Source: Catellatospora sp. TT07R-123
GTDB lineage: Bacteria > Actinomycetota > Actinomycetes > Mycobacteriales > Micromonosporaceae
Direction of reading: 5' to 3'
NCBI RefSeq assembly: GCF_018327705.1
Contig: NZ_BNEM01000002.1
Coordinates: forward strand, 1,860,001 to 1,924,000
Length of the DNA stretch: 64,000 bases
The notes under the pieces are model-generated. The model was not told where the DNA came from, searched no databases, and was given only the letters and a program-made list of their open reading frames with translations. The translations under genes and the position numbers were made by a program. Below are positions 1-10,247 of this stretch, piece after piece (positions within the stretch are counted from its first letter, which is position 1; each line of letters starts with the position of its first letter).

Positions 1-2095
<2,095 letters not shown>

Positions 2096-2170
2096 GGCTG
2101 CTCCTGACAGGACAGGCCGAGGCGCGTCACGTGGGGAGCGGACGTGCCACGGCGGTGGAGAATCATGTCA

Positions 2171-2183
2171 GAGAGCGCTCTCC
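2171..2183. promoter_or_regulatory. LacI/CebR-type operator
   Basis: GAGAGCGCTCTCC, the core of the palindrome repeated in this island, lies upstream of the leftward GH3 gene. Confidence 0.8.
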
Positions 2184-2251
2184 AATGACGTACTTTCATC
2201 GACGTACGGGGATAAGTCAACCCCCGCCGCGTGCCGTCCCGGACGCGGAGA

Positions 2252-2285
2252 GGCGGTCGGCCCCACCATGCCGGGGCCGACCGCC
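2252..2285 (-). terminator. Stem-loop terminator of the DUF1996 gene
   Basis: A perfect 13-bp stem (2252-2264 with 2273-2285, GGCGGTCGGCCCC arm) has an 8-nt loop and starts 11 bp beyond the stop codon of the leftward gene. No clear U-run is present. Confidence 0.65.
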
Positions 2286-2295
2286 GTGTTCCGTA

Positions 2296-3687
2296 CTACG
2301 CCGGCAGGCGGTAGTTCGTGCCGAGCGCCGCACCCCGACCGGGCTGGGTCTCGTCGTAGCCGCGGGCGTTGCACTGAAGACCGCCGTTGATGCAGTGGGT
2401 GATCAGTGCGGCCTGCGTGGCCGGGTCCCAGGCGTTGAAGAAGTCGTAGTGGAACGAGTAGCCTCGCCCACTCGACAGCCGCACCTGCGACATGTCCCCG
2501 TTGACCGGGAACGCCATCTTGAACTCGATCATCGGCAGGGCGATCGGGTGGCTGGCCGGGCAGACCAGGTTCACCGGGTACGCCATGTGGCTCTTGTGGT
2601 CCGGCGTGTCCAGGTACAGACCGTTCCAGCAGCTCGGCGCCTGGTAGCGGACGTTGAGCTGCGAGTAGCCGGGGCAGGTGGCCGGGAAGTCGGCGTTGTG
2701 GAAGCTCTCGCCGCACTCCCAGCCCTCGACCGAGCCGTAGAGGAACTGGTCGGCCGTGGCCGACGGGCTGCCGACGACGAACCGCAGGCCGACCGGGAAC
2801 GGCCGGACCGAGGTGTAGTCGTTGACACCCGTCTTGTAGTAGATGACCTGCGGACCGACCGGCGTGATCACCGTGTTGCCGTTGTACATCGTCGGCATCC
2901 AGTAGCCCGACTTGTCGTCCGGCGCGGTGCAGGTCGAGGTGCCGGCCTGCAACGAGGCGATGGTGCTGGCCGCGTTCGTGGTGCGGTTGCCCATGAACGT
3001 GTGCATGTGCGACGCGCCGGGCAGGCCCGCGAACACGATCGGGTCGTCGGGCTTGTCGTGGCTGAACGCGCAGTTGGCCTGGAACTCGTGGAAGTAGGCG
3101 TGCGGCGGGTTGTAGGTCGACGGGGTGACGCCCGTGACCTGCGGGTTGGCGAGCACGTACCCGGAGGTCGGGGGCGTGGTGCCGTTGTCGCCGTACACCT
3201 GGAACTCGAACAGCGAGTAGCCGTAGCCGTTGGCGCGCTGCGTGCCGTACATGCGCACGTAGCGGCCGGTGCCCGAGACGTTGAGCGTCTGGGTGCCGCC
3301 GGGGCCGGTCGTGGTGGAGTAGATCGAGGTCCAGGCGTTGCCGTCAGCCGACACCTGGATCTGGAACGACTTCGCGTACGCCGACTCCCACTGGAGCACC
3401 ACCTGGCTGATGGCGGCAGAGGTGCCGAGGTCGACGCGCAGCCACTGCGGGTCGGCCCACGCGCTGGACCAGCGGGTCGTGGGGTTGCCGTCGACGGCGG
3501 CGGTCGCGACGGTGCCGCCGTTCTCGACCGACGAAGCCGTCGCGGGCTTGCCCTGCGACAGCAGCTGCGTGGCGGCGTGCGCGGCGGGGGCCGGAGCCAC
3601 CAGCAGCGAGGCGGCCAGTGCGGCGGTGGCGAGGACGCCCCGTCGCACCAGCTTGCGGCTCGGCCGGAGTTGGCCGGAGGTTGTCAT
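2296..3687 (-). CDS. Secreted F5/8C module plus DUF1996 domain protein
   Basis: 463 residues. A signal peptide (RRGVLATAALAASLLVAPA, cleaved near AHA) is followed by one F5/8-type C module (about 32-170) and a DUF1996 domain (about 180-455). The DUF1996 hallmarks are SHDKPDDPIV and SHMHTFMGN. DUF1996 has no settled biochemical role; it is often found in secreted carbohydrate-active proteins of fungi and actinomycetes. The ATG at 3687 was chosen because GGGAG lies upstream and the signal peptide starts there; a longer in-frame reading would run into the operator region. A CebR-type operator at 3805-3818 puts it in the same regulon as its glycosidase neighbours, which suggests a role in polysaccharide binding or attack. 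Confidence 0.88.
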   Translation of the reverse strand: MTTSGQLRPSRKLVRRGVLATAALAASLLVAPAPAAHAATQLLSQGKPATASSVENGGTVATAAVDGNPTTRWSSAWADPQWLRVDLGTSAAISQVVLQWESAYAKSFQIQVSADGNAWTSIYSTTTGPGGTQTLNVSGTGRYVRMYGTQRANGYGYSLFEFQVYGDNGTTPPTSGYVLANPQVTGVTPSTYNPPHAYFHEFQANCAFSHDKPDDPIVFAGLPGASHMHTFMGNRTTNAASTIASLQAGTSTCTAPDDKSGYWMPTMYNGNTVITPVGPQVIYYKTGVNDYTSVRPFPVGLRFVVGSPSATADQFLYGSVEGWECGESFHNADFPATCPGYSQLNVRYQAPSCWNGLYLDTPDHKSHMAYPVNLVCPASHPIALPMIEFKMAFPVNGDMSQVRLSSGRGYSFHYDFFNAWDPATQAALITHCINGGLQCNARGYDETQPGRGAALGTNYRLPA

Positions 3688-3804
3688 GCGATCTCCCGGG
3701 AGGTGGGGGCACGCCCACGCCCTGGGCAGGCGGAGGCGGCCGAACTGGGACGGGCCGTACCGCGAGCTGCTGGCGGGCATGGCCGCCTCACACCGCAGTA
3801 CGAT

Positions 3805-3818
3805 GGAGAGCGCTCTCC
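3805..3818. promoter_or_regulatory. LacI/CebR-type operator
   Basis: Perfect palindrome GGAGAGCGCTCTCC, about 118 bp upstream of the DUF1996 gene start. It lies just past the stop of the DUF305 gene. Confidence 0.85.
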
Positions 3819-3825
3819 AAGAGTT

Positions 3826-4506
3826 TTACGCCCCGGTTGCCGCTACGTCAATACGTCCCTTCGCGACCTGGTCGAACTCGGCACGCTGAGCTGCGCGTTC
3901 CCGTTCGACGGCAGCGGCGGCGTCCCGGACCGCCGGTTCCGTGCCGGCCTGCTGCTCCGACTTGGCCAGTGACACGCACTGGTCCAGGTGCTCGCGCACC
4001 CGGGTCAGGAACAGCGCGTCGAACCCGGACGCGGCCGCCGCGTCCACTTCGGCCAGGTCGGCGTCGGTCACCATGCCCGGCATGTCGTGACCCTTGTGGA
4101 TGTCTTCGGTCGGCAGCCCGGCTCTGGTCCGCAGGTCGACCAGCCGCGACAGCTCCGGGGTGTGCTCGCGGCGCAGCGCGGCGGCCAGGTCGCGGACGGC
4201 GGCGTCGGAGCCGCGCCGCTCGGCACGCTCCAGCAGGGCGAGCAGCTGCCCGTCCATCGAGATCATGATCTGGAGCCAGGCGACGTCGGCGCCCTGGAGC
4301 AGCAGCGGTGAGGCCACCGGGCGGGGCGGGACCGGCGCCGGAGCGGGGCCGGCGCAGGCCGAACCGGCTAGCAGCACCGCCAGTAGCGCGGCCGCCGCGG
4401 GCCACGCCGGGCGGCGCCTGCCGGACGGCTCGACCCGCTCGTCGCGATAGGGCTGGCCAGGGCTGGAGCCTGGCCGGGAGAGGGTGGGGGCGAGGGTGGG
4501 GTTCAT
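3826..4506 (-). CDS. DUF305-family lipoprotein with altered motif
   Basis: 226 residues. A lipoprotein signal (hydrophobic run ending LLAGSAC) predicts anchoring on the outer face of the membrane. The rest is helical and resembles DUF305: a first helix around GADVAWLQIMISMDGQ and a second repeat with DMPGMVTDADLAEV. In typical DUF305 proteins the first motif reads MMIPHHQQA; here the His-His pair is replaced by Met-Asp, so any metal binding through those histidines would be lost. The ATG at 4506 is set by AGGAGG 7 nt upstream. A near-match to the CebR-type operator lies about 40 bp upstream, so this gene may be co-regulated with the sugar genes. Function unknown. Confidence 0.82.
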   Translation of the reverse strand: MNPTLAPTLSRPGSSPGQPYRDERVEPSGRRRPAWPAAAALLAVLLAGSACAGPAPAPVPPRPVASPLLLQGADVAWLQIMISMDGQLLALLERAERRGSDAAVRDLAAALRREHTPELSRLVDLRTRAGLPTEDIHKGHDMPGMVTDADLAEVDAAAASGFDALFLTRVREHLDQCVSLAKSEQQAGTEPAVRDAAAAVERERAAQRAEFDQVAKGRIDVAATGA

Positions 4507-4545
4507 GACCGACCTCCTGGGCGGGCGCAACACGTCATGATCGTG

Positions 4546-4559
4546 GGAGAGCGTTATCC
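4546..4559. promoter_or_regulatory. Degenerate LacI/CebR-type operator
   Basis: GGAGAGCGTTATCC matches 12 of 14 positions of the local operator. It lies about 40 bp upstream of the DUF305 lipoprotein start. Confidence 0.45.
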
Positions 4560-4693
4560 GCCCATCGAGTCTCCGGGCGGTCCCATCTACTGTCAATGCA
4601 AGGCTTCGCGAACCGTCATCTTGATGAGCAATATGGACACCATTCAGCCCGGGTATTGACGACCGGCAACAACCGCGTAACACTCCTCGGCGT

Positions 4694-4707
4694 GGAGAGC
4701 GCTCTCC
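4694..4707. promoter_or_regulatory. LacI/CebR-type operator
   Basis: Perfect GGAGAGCGCTCTCC inside a longer palindrome GTGGAGAGCGCTCTCCAC (4692-4709). It lies in the 371-bp divergent gap, about 170 bp upstream of the rightward beta-helix gene. The rest of this gap shows no other clear element. Confidence 0.85.
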
Positions 4708-4877
4708 ACCGCCGGCACCGCTCTTCTCCTCCGGGGCGGGCGGTGCCGGTGCACACCCGCTCCGTCCGAACCATCCGCACGCGGGCCGCCCTGCCCGGCG
4801 CGACCCGCGTGCGACCATCGACGGCGCACCGCGGCGCCCGCCCGGGGCACCGGCACCTCACCCGGTCTGGAGTCACC

Positions 4878-6536
4878 GTGGACCAAGGCCCGCCCACCGC
4901 GCCCGTCGACCTCGGCCCGAACACGTACGTGTTCGACCCGTCCATGCCGGCCGAGCGGATCCAGGCCGTGCTCGACGAGGTGTTCGCCCGGCAGGAGACC
5001 GCCCAGTTCGGACCCGGCCGGGTCGCGCTGCTGTTCAAACCGGGCCGGTACGCCGTAGACGCCAACATCGGGTTCTTCACCTCCATCGCCGGGCTCGTCC
5101 TGTCCCCCGACGACACCGTCATCGACGGGCGGGTGCGGGTCGAGGCGGACTGGTTCGACGGTAACGCCACCCACAACTTCTGGCGCGGCGCCGAGAACCT
5201 CGCCGTGCAGCCGCCCGACGGCTGGGACCGCTGGGCGGTGTCCCAGGCCGCGCCGTACCGGCGGATGCACCTGCGCGGCAGCGTGCGGCTGTGGGACGGC
5301 AGGGACGGCTGGGCCAGTGGCGGCTTCTTCGCCGACACCGTGATCGACGGCGAGGTGCTGTCCGGCACCCAGCAGCAGTGGCTCTCGCGCAACTGCGAGT
5401 TCGGGCAGTGGACCGGGGCCAACTGGAACATGGTCTTCGTCGGCGTGCACGGCGCCCCGGCGCCGGGGTTCCCCGACCCCGCCCACACCGTCATCGAGCG
5501 CACTCCGGTCGTCCGGGAGAAGCCGTTCCTGTACGTGGACGCCGACGGCGCGTTCGCGGTGCTCGTGCCCGACCCACGCACCGACAGCACCGGTACGAGC
5601 TGGGCACACGGCCCGACCCCGGGCCGGTCGCTGCCGCTGGCCGACTTCTACGTCGCCACCCCCGGCACCACCGCCGCCGACCTGAACGCTGCCCTGGCGC
5701 AGGGCCGCCACCTGCTGCTCACCCCCGGCGTGTACGAGATCGACACCACCGTCGAGGTCACCCGGCCCGGCACCGTCGTGCTCGGCATCGGCCTGCCGAC
5801 GCTGGTGCCCGTCGGTGGCGCCGTCCCGCTGCGGCTGGCCGACGCCGACGGGATCATCGTGGCCGGAGTCATGTTCGACGCCGGGCCCGAGCAGTCCCCG
5901 CTGCTCATGGAGGTCGGACCGCCCGGCAGCCGGCGCAGCCACGCCGCCGATCCGATCTCGCTGCACGACGTGTTCTTCCGCATCGGCGGCACCGGCCCCG
6001 GCCGCGCCGAGACCAGCCTCGCGATCAACAGCAGCGACGTCATCTGCGACCACACCTGGATCTGGCGCGCCGACCACGGCGACGGCTGCGGCTGGGACGT
6101 CAACCCGGCCGCCACCGGCCTGGTCGTCGACGGCGCCGACGTCACCTGCTACGGGCTGTTCGTCGAGCATTTCCAGGCCACCGAGGTGCTGTGGCGCGGC
6201 GAGCGCGGGCGCACCTACTTCTTCCAGAACGAGAAGCCGTACGACCCACCGCACCAGCAGGCCTGGCTCGACGGCGACGTGCGCGGCTTCCCGGCGTACC
6301 GGGTGGCCGACGGGGTCGCCGAGCACGAGGCATGGGGCCTGGGCAGTTATTGCTTCTTCCAGGCCGATCCGGGTGTGGTCAACGAGCGGTCGTTCCAGGT
6401 GCCCGAGGTGCCCGGGGTGCGGCTGCGGCACGTCGTCATCGTGTCCCTGGGCGGCGTCGGGACCATCGCCAACGCCGTCAACGACCGGGGCGGCCCAGCG
6501 GACAGGGACACGTGGGTGCGGCACCTGGTGGCGTGA
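4878..6536 (+). CDS. Right-handed beta-helix carbohydrate-active-like protein, no signal peptide
   Basis: 552 residues from GTG 4878, chosen because CTGGAG lies 7 nt upstream and because upstream codons would run across the operator. The protein has the conserved opening NTYVFDPSMPAERIQ and the RYAVD/LSPDDTVIDG pattern of a Streptomyces family usually labelled coagulation factor 5/8 type or adenylyl cyclase, although it shows neither a catalytic cyclase motif nor an F5/8 module. Repeated short beta segments fit a pectate-lyase/GH55-like beta-helix. Relatives I know are usually secreted; here neither this start nor the longer frame shows a signal peptide. The operator and neighbours suggest a role in glucan metabolism. 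Enzyme activity is inferred only. Confidence 0.75.
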   Translation: MDQGPPTAPVDLGPNTYVFDPSMPAERIQAVLDEVFARQETAQFGPGRVALLFKPGRYAVDANIGFFTSIAGLVLSPDDTVIDGRVRVEADWFDGNATHNFWRGAENLAVQPPDGWDRWAVSQAAPYRRMHLRGSVRLWDGRDGWASGGFFADTVIDGEVLSGTQQQWLSRNCEFGQWTGANWNMVFVGVHGAPAPGFPDPAHTVIERTPVVREKPFLYVDADGAFAVLVPDPRTDSTGTSWAHGPTPGRSLPLADFYVATPGTTAADLNAALAQGRHLLLTPGVYEIDTTVEVTRPGTVVLGIGLPTLVPVGGAVPLRLADADGIIVAGVMFDAGPEQSPLLMEVGPPGSRRSHAADPISLHDVFFRIGGTGPGRAETSLAINSSDVICDHTWIWRADHGDGCGWDVNPAATGLVVDGADVTCYGLFVEHFQATEVLWRGERGRTYFFQNEKPYDPPHQQAWLDGDVRGFPAYRVADGVAEHEAWGLGSYCFFQADPGVVNERSFQVPEVPGVRLRHVVIVSLGGVGTIANAVNDRGGPADRDTWVRHLVA

Positions 6537-6580
6537 GCGGCGGCACGCTGGCCATACCACCGGCGCTCTGATCTGATCTC

Positions 6581-7288
6581 GTGATGGACCTCCAGGGACT
6601 CCGCGTCGCCGTCACCGGCGCCGGACGTGACACCGGACGCCGCCTCGCCCTGGCCTTCGCCGAGCGCGGGGCCCACGTGTACGCCGCCGCGCGCCGCCAG
6701 GCCGACGCCGCCCGCACCGCCGAGCTGATCGCGCTGGCGGGCGGCAGTGCCGAGGCGTTCGGCTGCGACCTCGCCCGGCCCGACGACGTACGCGCCCTCG
6801 CCGCCGCGCTGGCCGAGCGGACCGGCCGGCTCGACGTGCTCGTCCACAACGGGGCCGCGTACCTGGACGGGCCTGACCTGCTCGACGCCGCCGACGACGC
6901 CATCGAGAACACCATCGCCGGGGCGGGCACCGGCACGGTGCTGCTCACCAAGCACCTGCTGCCGCTGCTGCGCGCCTCGGACCGGGCCGACGTCGTCACG
7001 CTGGTGTCCGGCTGCGGCGAGACCGGCAACCACCGCTCCCAGGCGCACCCGGCGTTCTACGCCGCCAAGCACGCCCAGGCCGGGCTGGCCGACATCCTGT
7101 CGCACCGGCTGCGGCCCGAGGGCATCCGCGTGATCGCGCTGTACCCGCCGGACTTCGTGCAGGACGGGCCGCGCACCGCCGACCACGACCTGACCGCGCA
7201 GTCGGTCGTGGACTGCGTGCTGTTCGCGGTCGGCCAGCCCCGCGACTGCTTCATCCGCGAGTTCCGCTTCGAACAGCTCGCGGCCTGA
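6581..7288 (+). CDS. Short-chain dehydrogenase/reductase
   Basis: 235 residues from GTG 6581 (ATG 6584 is equally possible; no good ribosome site is visible). Classical SDR layout: cofactor motif TGAGRDTG near residue 12, NNAG-like VHNGAAY near 90, catalytic serine in LVSGCGE, and YAAKH providing the Tyr-Lys pair. It should be an NAD(P)-dependent oxidoreductase in the cytoplasm. It lies 44 bp after the beta-helix gene in the same direction and may be cotranscribed with it. The substrate cannot be read from the sequence. Confidence 0.88.
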   Translation: MMDLQGLRVAVTGAGRDTGRRLALAFAERGAHVYAAARRQADAARTAELIALAGGSAEAFGCDLARPDDVRALAAALAERTGRLDVLVHNGAAYLDGPDLLDAADDAIENTIAGAGTGTVLLTKHLLPLLRASDRADVVTLVSGCGETGNHRSQAHPAFYAAKHAQAGLADILSHRLRPEGIRVIALYPPDFVQDGPRTADHDLTAQSVVDCVLFAVGQPRDCFIREFRFEQLAA

Positions 7289-7348
7289 TGATCGCGAGTT
7301 GCGGTCGCGTGGTGGCCTCGGCGGTCAGGATGTGACCGCTGACGGCGA

Positions 7349-7831
7349 TCAGCGCCCGGCCGGCTCCAGGACCGGTTCGGCGGCGGCGGCGGTCGGCGGG
7401 GCGGGGGCAGGGGCGGGGGCCGTGCGGGCCGCTTCCAGGATGGCGCGGATCTCGCGGAGCTGGTGCTTGATCTCTTCCTGCTCCTCGTGCACGAACGCGT
7501 CGTTGTTCACGATCAGCTTGCTGGCGAAGTGCGCCGTGATCAGCGGGATCACGAACAGGACCATGATGGAGATCAGCAGCCCCGCCAGGATGCGGCCGGC
7601 GGTGGTGGTCGGGTACGTGTCGCCGTAGCCGACCGTCGAGGCGGTCACCACGGCCCACCACAGCGCGTCGCCGAGCGACTTGCCGCGCTCGAAGATGCGG
7701 TACAGGCCGCCCGAGACGACGATCAGGATCAGGTAGCTGACCAGCAGTGCCTGGGGCGAGTTGGTCAGCCGTCGCAGCAGATACACGACGGAGATTCTGG
7801 CAACCGCGCCCGCCCGGGTACACCCGCCCAT
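7349..7831 (-). CDS. Two-TM potassium channel family protein
   Basis: 160 residues: a first membrane helix (about 29-45), a pore helix with selectivity filter TVGYGD (about 66-72), a second helix (about 82-102), then a short charged helix (HEEQEEIKHQLREIRAIL) and an Ala/Pro-rich tail. This is the KcsA-like two-TM plan without a large RCK domain. It should form a tetrameric K+ channel, the charged helix perhaps aiding assembly. The start is uncertain: ATG 7831 has no clear ribosome site, and a GTG a few codons in is possible. It lies divergent to the gene at 8086. Confidence 0.85.
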   Translation of the reverse strand: MGGCTRAGAVARISVVYLLRRLTNSPQALLVSYLILIVVSGGLYRIFERGKSLGDALWWAVVTASTVGYGDTYPTTTAGRILAGLLISIMVLFVIPLITAHFASKLIVNNDAFVHEEQEEIKHQLREIRAILEAARTAPAPAPAPPTAAAAEPVLEPAGR

Positions 7832-7881
7832 CCGGACAGATACACGTCACACCTCGGGCCGCCCCGCGCCCCGAAGTGGTT

Positions 7882-7940
7882 GCAGTTTCCGGGAAAGTGC
7901 TCGAATCCCGGCCGGCTTTCCAGCAGTTCCCCGAAACTGC
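7882..7940. repeat. Inverted repeat in divergent intergenic region
   Basis: GCAGTTTCCGGGAA (7882-7895) pairs with TTCCCCGAAACTGC (7927-7940) with one mismatch, across a 31-nt spacer. It lies between the divergent K+ channel gene and the gene at 8086. It could be a regulator site or an mRNA hairpin; the role is unknown. Confidence 0.5.
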
Positions 7941-8039
7941 CCGAACCCCCTGCGCGCGGTCGGCGTGATCGGTCAGTGTCGATGTGCTGGAGTGCGGTCC
8001 GCGGTGGGAGGGCATGGGAAAAGTCGGCCCGGCGTATTA

Positions 8040-8053
8040 GAATGTGTGTTCGA
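8040..8053. promoter_or_regulatory. Possible LexA (SOS) box
   Basis: GAATGTGTGTTCGA resembles the actinobacterial SOS box (GAAC-N4-GTTC core) with one mismatch. It lies 33 bp upstream of the gene at 8086. Tentative. Confidence 0.35.
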
Positions 8054-8085
8054 ATCAAGGCCGCTGACCTGCGAATGGAGCCGCC

Positions 8086-8760
8086 ATGACCACCCATGCC
8101 GCTGCCCTGGATACATCGACCGACACCCGCGCCGCGCTGCCCTACGCGACGCTGCTCGCGTTCACCCGCTACGTCGACCGGACCGGACCGGCCAAGGCCG
8201 TGTTCGTCGGGAAGCTGCGCCGCCAGCGCGAGACCGGCGGCGGGTTCAACCCGCACAGCCAGCTGGTCAAGGCCCTGAAGAACGACATCGAGTTCGGCAT
8301 GGACGGCACCCATCTGGCGGCGGTGCGCAAGGCGGTCAACCCCCGCTGGAGCAGGCTCTACGACGCGCTGACCGCGGGCGCGACGCGCTACCTGCGGTCG
8401 CTGGGCGAGCCGCACACCGCCCACCTGACCCAGGTCAACGACGCGCTGGCGGTCATCGCCGACCTGCCCGTGCGGGTGAGCGCCCACTTCGGACTGCGCT
8501 ACGACGACGGCCGAGTCGAGGCGGTCCGGCTGCACTTCGACGAGGAGCCGCCGACCACCGAGCTGGTCACGGCCACGCTGCACCTGATGCGGGCCAACAT
8601 GGACCAGATCCTTCCGCACGGCACGCCGGTGCTGGTCGACGTGCGGCGCGGGGTGACCCACCGGGTCGAGCCGGGCCGGGTCGGCGAGATCTCCCGCTGG
8701 CTGTTCGGCGAGGCCGCCGGGTTCGCGGCGATGTGGAAGACGCCGGCCGTCACGCAGTGA
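8086..8760 (+). CDS. Hypothetical protein
   Basis: 224 residues, not recognised. No signal peptide or membrane helix. It is mixed alpha/beta with a basic N-terminal half (FVGKLRRQRETGGGFNPHSQLVKALKND is broken by polar turns) and a C-terminal half rich in beta strands. The start is well supported by GGAG 5 nt before ATG 8086. Transcribed alone, with a strong hairpin after the stop. A possible SOS box upstream is the only hint of regulation. Confidence 0.75.
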   Translation: MTTHAAALDTSTDTRAALPYATLLAFTRYVDRTGPAKAVFVGKLRRQRETGGGFNPHSQLVKALKNDIEFGMDGTHLAAVRKAVNPRWSRLYDALTAGATRYLRSLGEPHTAHLTQVNDALAVIADLPVRVSAHFGLRYDDGRVEAVRLHFDEEPPTTELVTATLHLMRANMDQILPHGTPVLVDVRRGVTHRVEPGRVGEISRWLFGEAAGFAAMWKTPAVTQ

Positions 8761-8789
8761 CCGCCCCGCGGCAGCCTTGACCGCAGACA

Positions 8790-8831
8790 CCGAGTGCCCT
8801 GAGCCGCAGCCGCCGCGGCCGGGGCACTCGG
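8790..8831 (+). terminator. Stem-loop terminator
   Basis: A 10-bp stem CCGAGTGCCC (8790-8799) / GGGCACTCGG (8822-8831), 30 bp past the stop of the gene at 8086. The loop is GC-rich and can pair further. Confidence 0.6.
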
Positions 8832-8872
8832 CATTCCGGTGCGTCCGGCGGGCAGGGTGGTGGTCGGCGCGG

Positions 8873-8914
8873 GTCACACCACATGTGGTGTGACCACAAC
8901 TCATGTGGTGTGAC
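8873..8914. repeat. Perfect 22-bp palindrome plus a half copy
   Basis: GTCACACCACATGTGGTGT with AC completes a self-complementary 22-mer at 8873-8894. A second partial copy, CATGTGGTGTGAC, follows at 8902-8914. It lies between two converging gene ends. It has no loop, so it looks more like a protein-binding site than a terminator. Confidence 0.6.
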
Positions 8915-8963
8915 CCGCAGTCCGGTGTGGCCGGAGCCGGGCTTCTGGGCGGACGTGGGCGGC

Positions 8964-10136
8964 TCAGCGGATGTTGGAGGTGTGGCCGAGGCTGTAGCGG
9001 CCGGGCTGGGGCCATACCGCCAGGCCGTGCGGGCCGTCGCCGACCGGGATGCGGGCCAGCAGCTTGCCGGTCTCGGTGCTGAGCGCGTACACCTCGCCGT
9101 GGTAGCGGCCGGCCAGCCACAGGGTCCTGCCGTCGGCCGAGACGCCGCCCATGTCGGGGCTGCCGCCGCCGGGGATCTGCCAGGTGGTGCGCGGCTTCAT
9201 CGTCGCCAGGTCCAGCACGGTGACGGTGCCCTCGCCCCGGTTGGAGACGTACGCGACCGAGCCGTCGCGGCTGAAGTAGATGCCGTGCGCGCCGTCGCCG
9301 GTCTTGACGAAGCCGGTCCGCCTGGTGGCCGTGCCGTCGAAGATGTGGACGCCGCCCGCATGCATGTCGGCGACGAGGAACGCGGTGCCGTCCGGGACCA
9401 GCCGGGTGTCCTGCGGCATGGTGTGCTCGGGCGGGCCGAGGTCGAACAGGCGCAGCTGCCGGCCGGTGACGGCGTCGAGTGCCAGCATCCGCCCGGCGAA
9501 CTCGCAGCTGAACAGCATGACCCTGCCGTCGCGGGTGTAGTCCATGTGGTTGATGCCGGCGCACTTGGGATAGCGCAGCGACTTCACCGGGGTCCAGCCC
9601 GGCAGGGCGTAGTAGTCCAAGCGCCGGTACTCCTCGGCGACGACGATGGCCTGCCTGCCGTCGGGGGTGAAGTACAGGTTGTAGACGTCCTGGATGGGGA
9701 GCATGGTGCCGGGCTTGCCGGTGCGCGGGTCGACGGGCAGGATCGAGCCGCCCGGGACCCGGCTCCCGGTGACGTACAGGGTGCGCAGGTCGTACGACGG
9801 CACGACGTGCTGCGGCTCGGCCCCGCCCGGATACGTCGCGATCACGCGGTAGGTCTTCGGGTCGATGACGAACAGCTGGTCGTCGATGGTGGTGGGCACG
9901 TAGACCAGCTCGCGGTCCTTGGCCACCTCGGGCAGCAGCATGCCGGGCCCCGCGGCGGCGTACACGTCGCCGGTCGGCGGGTACTGCGGCATCCCCGGAT
10001 ACAGCGCCGCCTCGGCGTGCGGAGCGGACGGCTCCTCGGCTCGGGCCGCCGAGGTCGCCGGTGCCGACGGCCGTGCCGCGCACCCGGCCACGAGCGCCCA
10101 GCACACCGCGAGCGAGACCATACCCGCCCTGATCAT
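8964..10136 (-). CDS. YVTN-type beta-propeller lipoprotein
   Basis: 390 residues. A lipoprotein signal (LAVCWALVAGC) is followed by an Ala/Pro-rich spacer and a series of repeats of the form LYVTGS, QLFVIDPKTYRVIATYPGG, AYVSNRGEGTVTVLDLATM and TLWLAGRYHGEVYALSTETG, typical of a seven-bladed YVTN/PQQ-like propeller. It should face the outside of the membrane. Propellers of this type bind proteins, ligands or metals; none is indicated here. ATG 10136 lacks a clear ribosome site; ATG 10121, five codons later, has GGCGGG upstream and may be the true start. It is separated by 111 bp from the ABC permease genes upstream. Confidence 0.82.
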   Translation of the reverse strand: MIRAGMVSLAVCWALVAGCAARPSAPATSAARAEEPSAPHAEAALYPGMPQYPPTGDVYAAAGPGMLLPEVAKDRELVYVPTTIDDQLFVIDPKTYRVIATYPGGAEPQHVVPSYDLRTLYVTGSRVPGGSILPVDPRTGKPGTMLPIQDVYNLYFTPDGRQAIVVAEEYRRLDYYALPGWTPVKSLRYPKCAGINHMDYTRDGRVMLFSCEFAGRMLALDAVTGRQLRLFDLGPPEHTMPQDTRLVPDGTAFLVADMHAGGVHIFDGTATRRTGFVKTGDGAHGIYFSRDGSVAYVSNRGEGTVTVLDLATMKPRTTWQIPGGGSPDMGGVSADGRTLWLAGRYHGEVYALSTETGKLLARIPVGDGPHGLAVWPQPGRYSLGHTSNIR

Positions 10137-10247
10137 GAAAGAAGTTTACAAAAGGGATCAACGCCGCCGCCGGGAATCGGTCGAACGGCGGGCACGGCTG
10201 AGCGGCCGCGGTCGAGTGCCCGACCACGGCCGCCCGGCCCGGCAGGG

